The translations under genes and the position numbers were made by a program. Below the pieces are notes generated by a model. It did not search any database and had not been told where the DNA came from. It was given only the letters and a program-made list of their open reading frames with translations. A DNA stretch of 64,000 nucleotides from Aliihoeflea sp023389195 (GTDB taxonomy: Bacteria; Pseudomonadota; Alphaproteobacteria; Rhizobiales; Rhizobiaceae), in NCBI GenBank assembly GCA_023389195.1, contig JAEWET010000022.1, positions 41,277 to 105,276 of the forward strand, read 5' to 3'. Shown here one piece after another: positions 63,759 to 64,000 of the stretch; position 1 is the first letter of the stretch; each line of letters begins with the position of its first letter.

Positions 63759-64000
63759 TCACTTTCGGCCGAGCATGCCCAGCACCTTGCCGAGGCCGCC
63801 CTTCTTGGGTTTCTTGACGGTCGCCCGTCCCGTGACCACGTGCGCGATCTGCGCGAAGGTCTCCGCCGCGGGCGATTTCTTGTCGACCTCGGCGATCATC
63901 CGTCCGCTGTTGGCTGCGGTTCCGAACAGCTGCGCATCGAACGGAATGATCGCGATCGGCTGGATCTCCAGCGGCTCGCAGAAGTCGCCGGGCGCGATCT
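63759..64000 (-). CDS. cpaE: Tad pilus localisation protein CpaE/TadZ, C-terminal end (5' end outside window)
   Basis: The minus strand is open from the right edge to TGA at 63759-63761 (about 79 residues). The text AIIPFDAQLFGTAANSGRMI, then AEVDKKSPAAETFAQIAHVV, matches the C-terminus of CpaE, a MinD/ParA-like protein that positions the Tad machine at the pole. The tail is basic (VKKPKKGGLGKVLGML). Its position directly before cpaF supports the call. Confidence 0.85.
   Translation of the reverse strand, partial: IAPGDFCEPLEIQPIAIIPFDAQLFGTAANSGRMIAEVDKKSPAAETFAQIAHVVTGRATVKKPKKGGLGKVLGMLGRK

Overview
The window is GC-rich alphaproteobacterial chromosome, almost certainly from the order Hyphomicrobiales (Rhizobiales). 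The markers are a cyclic beta-1,2-glucan synthase/exporter pair (ndvB-ndvA), a CycM-type membrane cytochrome c, a DnaX whose zinc-binding cysteines are mostly gone, a Tad/Cpa pilus locus and RIME-like palindromic intergenic elements. I cannot name the genus. Genes are densely packed, starts and stops overlap often, and I see no tRNA, rRNA, insertion sequence, phage or CRISPR array. One structural RNA is present, the SRP RNA.

Left part (1-20.3 kb): the end of ndvB, ndvA and an opgC-like acyltransferase make, export and probably decorate periplasmic cyclic glucans. A five-gene branched-chain-amino-acid-type ABC operon follows on the minus strand (livG-livF-binding protein-livH-livM), then a complete arsenic operon (arsR, LMW-phosphatase-type arsC, acr3, glutaredoxin-type arsC, arsH) divergent from an AI-2E/PerM family permease. 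Next come a MATE exporter, a Tat-exported MsrB, a fasciclin protein, a tiny lipoprotein missed by length cutoffs, and an ECF sigma/RskA-type anti-sigma pair. The last group resembles the SigK-RskA-fasciclin arrangement known from mycobacteria.

Middle part (20.4-37.4 kb): argB followed by a HigB/HigA-like toxin-antitoxin pair whose toxin seems to have lost its normal start; an EamA transporter; a pyrimidine 5'-nucleotidase; a PCuAC copper chaperone; a LOG protein; lysine-pathway genes dapD and dapE around a DUF805 gene; the truA-GNAT-fmt-def block on the minus strand; rmuC; a luciferase-like monooxygenase; a TPR lipoprotein; a leucyl aminopeptidase coupled to an NlpC/P60 hydrolase. Two palindromic repeat elements sit in intergenic gaps here.

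Right part (37.4-64 kb): a GhrA-like dehydrogenase, then a yej-type peptide ABC operon with two tandem binding-protein genes (yejA, yejA, yejB, yejE, yejF) into which a vapBC module is spliced, with overlapping reading frames, between yejE and yejF. After it come a CycM-like cytochrome with a long acidic repeat tail, kdsB, pheA, a DUF4160/DUF2442 pair, nudC and a HIT protein, then the conserved ffs-dnaX-ybaB-recR region interrupted by a SleB-type hydrolase gene. A lytic transglycosylase follows; a palindromic element sits inside its coding sequence. The window ends with a two-Kazal-domain lipoprotein, a second luciferase-like monooxygenase, a second AI-2E family permease, and the Tad pilus genes tadC, tadB, cpaF and the 3' end of cpaE.

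The most unusual observations are the vapBC module inside the yej operon, the in-frame palindromic element in the transglycosylase signal-peptide region, the start-less HigB-like toxin, and three toxin-antitoxin-like pairs each placed directly behind a housekeeping gene.
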